From Nemophila menziesii (taxonomy: Eukaryota > Streptophyta > Magnoliopsida > Boraginales > Hydrophyllaceae), in assembly GCA_029959085.1 (NCBI GenBank), contig JARWIR010000035.1, positions 2,385,501 to 2,449,500 on the forward strand: DNA of 64,000 nucleotides, written 5' to 3'. The notes beneath the pieces are model-generated. The model was not told the DNA's origin. It saw nothing but the letters and a program-made list of their open reading frames with translations, and searched no databases. The position numbers were made by a program, and so were the translations under genes. This document shows positions 61,216-64,000 of the stretch, one piece after another (the stretch's first letter is position 1; each line of letters begins with the position of its first letter).

Positions 61216-63149
61216 CATTTATCTTCAATCTAGGGTACTCTGATACTCTCGTATTATTCTTTTATCGAGTCGAACTAGGAATAAGTAGTAAGAAAACTGG
61301 ATGAACATTTGAATACCTCGTAATCATGTTGATGAAACGAATTAGTGGTAGTTAATATCCCTAAATATGTGTGCCTTAAAATTTTAAAAATGAACTTCTA
61401 TATTCCTTATATTAATCACCGAATCAGGTTCATTGGTGTCCCAGTTCTCTTGTATGAAACTCTAGAAACTTTCATTAAGACACGCAAACTAAAATAAAAA
61501 TCAACCAGGTGGAACACGAAGAATCTGAAATAATTTGTGTACAAGGTCAAACATTGTCATCTCAAGTCCAAAAATCCAATCTCCCACTAAAAACTAGTAC
61601 ATAGAGTTTAATCTTACGATAAATGAGAAAGAAAACTACAATAAGGAACATTCAACACTGGCATTAGTATAAAGGTGTTGGGAAGAAAACTATCATGGTT
61701 TTAGTGTTTAAAATATGAAAATGGTGATAATAAGATTCGTGAGTGAGGTTAAGACTAGAAATGTTGTCACGCTGAGAATAAGAGAAAAATTTAAGTCATA
61801 ATTGTCAAGACATACCTTCCCATCATGACCAATATTAAATTGATATTTATACTAAGCATATCTCATGACATACTTTCCACTGTAAATACGATTAATAGTC
61901 AATACATACCTTCACAAAGTTTCTTAAGTGCATGATCTGATTGTGATTTTTTTTTGATTTATTTCATTAAACCATATAAAATGGATATCTATAGGTACCT
62001 TAACTTAGCTAGAAATTCTTTTTTATAAATACGTATGTCTTTCAACCCAAGTCTCCGTCATTCTTCAGCCTGCATAGCTTATCCCATGCTAACTAATGTA
62101 TTTTAGTAGCCTCTTCTAACACTCCCCAAAAATAATTTTGAATAATTTGGTAAATATTGTTATACACATGTATTAATTGTTTGTTGGTCTACATAGTATA
62201 AGTAGCAATAAAACTTAGTACATATTGTGACAACGTAATCCTCCCTACAATGGTTAGAGTTTGTGCTTTCTATTGTGGTGGAATTTTCTTCAAATTTTTA
62301 GTGATATTCCTAAAAAATCCATTTGGGGATGTCCTGGCCCTATAATGCTAGCCGGATACGTTCCCAAGTTTATACTCAAGAATATCCATAATTGTCCGAT
62401 AAAAGGCCTTTGTTACCTCGTAAGCATTCTTAGAGAAGTAGATGATATACTTTTTGGCAATTATTATTTATCTCGTTTTATTAGAAAAGATCTGCATAGT
62501 CTTTTTTATTATCTTAATTTTGGGCTCGGAGGCTTCTGCAAATATTATCATAAAGTATGAGATATTGAGGGCCTATGCCTATGGAGGAAAAGAGTCTTCC
62601 TTGTACCCGTCTTACATAATGCCTATGTATAAAGCAAAATACAGTCCATGTAGAGTATAAATATATAAGTATCAAGAGGTTGTTCATGGCGAATTTCCAT
62701 GAATGAAGTCCATGTCTCCCTATTCCACAAAACCTGCATTGTGTTAGAGGGAAATGGAAATATAACAAGAGACACCAAGGAAGGGGTAACAACGTAGTTC
62801 GTTATACATTTTAGTGAGGTCAATCATAATTTATATAGATCCACGTATTCCTATGACATTTCATATTTGATGGTCCACCTCCTACATCAACACAATGTTA
62901 TATATGTTGTACCGACCATAGATGAAGCTACTATGGTAAGTTCCTATACATTCATATAATAGGGTCCAAAGTGTTTTCATTATAACATTCATAATTGACT
63001 TGCAAAAAAAATTAACTAGGCAGATTGGACAAAACTAGCTCATCATTTATGGATCCACTATTTTCATACGAGATGTATAAGTGTGCTAAGGACGATGGAC
63101 GGTAATATCCTCCACGCAATGGTCTAGCAAACAATATTAGTTGGACCCA
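61216..63149. other. AT-rich region between the repeats, no gene recognised
   Basis: CATACCTTCCCATCATGACC near 61,812 repeats a word seen at 56,425. A 99-codon plus-strand frame at 62,261-62,560 has no recognisable motif and is probably chance. No RNA gene was seen. Confidence 0.35.
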
Positions 63150-63515
63150 CGACATCTGAAAGAGGACTGCTAATATAAAATCTGGATCTCGTGTTTTATT
63201 TGTATTTGATTGACTAACTAACTCCAAAGACATCATCTTTCAGACTACACACAAGGAACCAAGCTTATTTTCTCTCCAATAAATGGCATAGGGGGAAGCG
63301 TTTAGTCAACTAAATAAGGACTTTGGGTTGTGATTGATGTAGATAAATAGTCATGAACACGTGTTTGTATAGTAAATTCATCTTCGAACAATAGTCTATT
63401 AATGTCCATTATCCTTGAACAACGATACTCTATTTTATCTTAATCGTTGAAATGTGACAGAGGCATGTATTTTGATCTCCGGATGGATACACTCAGACTT
63501 TGATTGCTGAAACTA
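63150..63515. repeat. Diverged direct repeat, right copy
   Basis: This is the counterpart of 60,880-61,215, about 2.3 kb downstream in the same orientation. The sequence after it to 64,000 shows nothing recognisable. Confidence 0.6.
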
Positions 63516-64000
63516 GTGTCTCTCTATTTGTGAAAATTTTTACTATGAGAGAGACATCGTTTTGATTATATATATCAGTCTAACACATTCTTGTTTGTTG
63601 TATTTGAGTAATTTTTGTTTTATCAAATTTTAGTGTCTTTGTGTTGTTTGGTGTATATAAATGAAGTTTTGTGCAGATTAAGATGAAACAATACAAAAGG
63701 TAAATATGCATGGATAATTCTCTAGGTGATAAGGAAAACTACAAGAACAACCCCATGATACCCCAAGGGAATTCATATTCTAATCTATCCATCTCAATAA
63801 GAAACCAATTTCGTAAGAAGAGACTCAATTAAATCCATTCCACATGTTCATACACTTTTATATATATCCACACTGGATAAAGTACATGTTTGTTAAATGA
63901 GGACTCGTCTCATGAGAAAGTAATTTATTAACAAATATTGATCTACCTTGTATAATGCCGATTGAGGTTTATGTACAAATATATGAAAATTTGATATCTA

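Noticed and set aside
62261..62792. Overlapping open frames of 72-99 codons on both strands
   Set aside because: Both strands are open at once in AT-rich DNA with no motif or conservation; probably chance.

Overview
The window is nuclear DNA from a plant, most likely a eudicot. It is very AT-rich, and its content is typical of plant intergenic DNA: a Ty1/copia retrotransposon primed by initiator tRNA-Met, a Helitron, CACTA and Mutator-like remnants, plant-type zf-RVT/RNase H fragments and long TA microsatellites. I found no tRNA, rRNA or CRISPR locus and no gene that is clearly intact. The species cannot be named from the sequence.

Positions 1-41,393 are an alternating tandem array of two related unit types, ordered I-II-I-II-I plus a stub: U1 1-7,618 (I, cut by the window edge), U2 7,619-16,360 (II), U3 16,361-22,955 (I), U4 22,956-31,857 (II), U5 31,858-40,885 (I) and U6 40,886-41,393 (stub). 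Each full unit starts with a common 5' region. Next come two short exon-like blocks, the first of which begins like a signal peptide. After about 2 kb of AT-rich DNA there is a degenerate exon encoding a linker-histone (H1/H5, 'H15') globular domain of the kind found in plant HMGA and H1 proteins. Type I units then carry the 3' remnant of a CACTA transposon. Type II units instead carry a 4.1-kb block with a GGT/CCA-rich tract and zf-RVT/RNase H remnants. All five H15 copies hold stop codons. Some stops are shared within a unit type and some are private, so they record the order of duplication. U1 and U5 also share a 3.6-kb Mutator-like element with long inverted repeats and are nearly identical. 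U3 has lost about 5.3 kb and gained a 2,853-bp Helitron that itself contains a 384-bp hairpin MITE.

Positions 41,394-56,110 leave the array. A 6,195-bp copia element (42,130-48,324, 559-bp LTRs, CTTAC target duplication) sits in one arm of an old, diverged direct duplication (about 42,090-50,240 against about 54,440-56,110). The copia element is dead: it has lost its gag start, carries two frameshifts and five premature stops, and one catalytic Asp of its reverse transcriptase is replaced. A minus-strand RNase H fragment next to a long TA run lies at 49,407-49,832.

Positions 56,110-64,000 are AT-rich and mostly unassignable. They include a SINE-like motif, a short GC-rich transposon-end-like motif, and a diverged 350-bp direct duplication (about 60,880-61,215 and 63,150-63,515). 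The window is best read as a decaying, repeatedly duplicated gene cluster colonised by transposons, rather than a working operon-like system.
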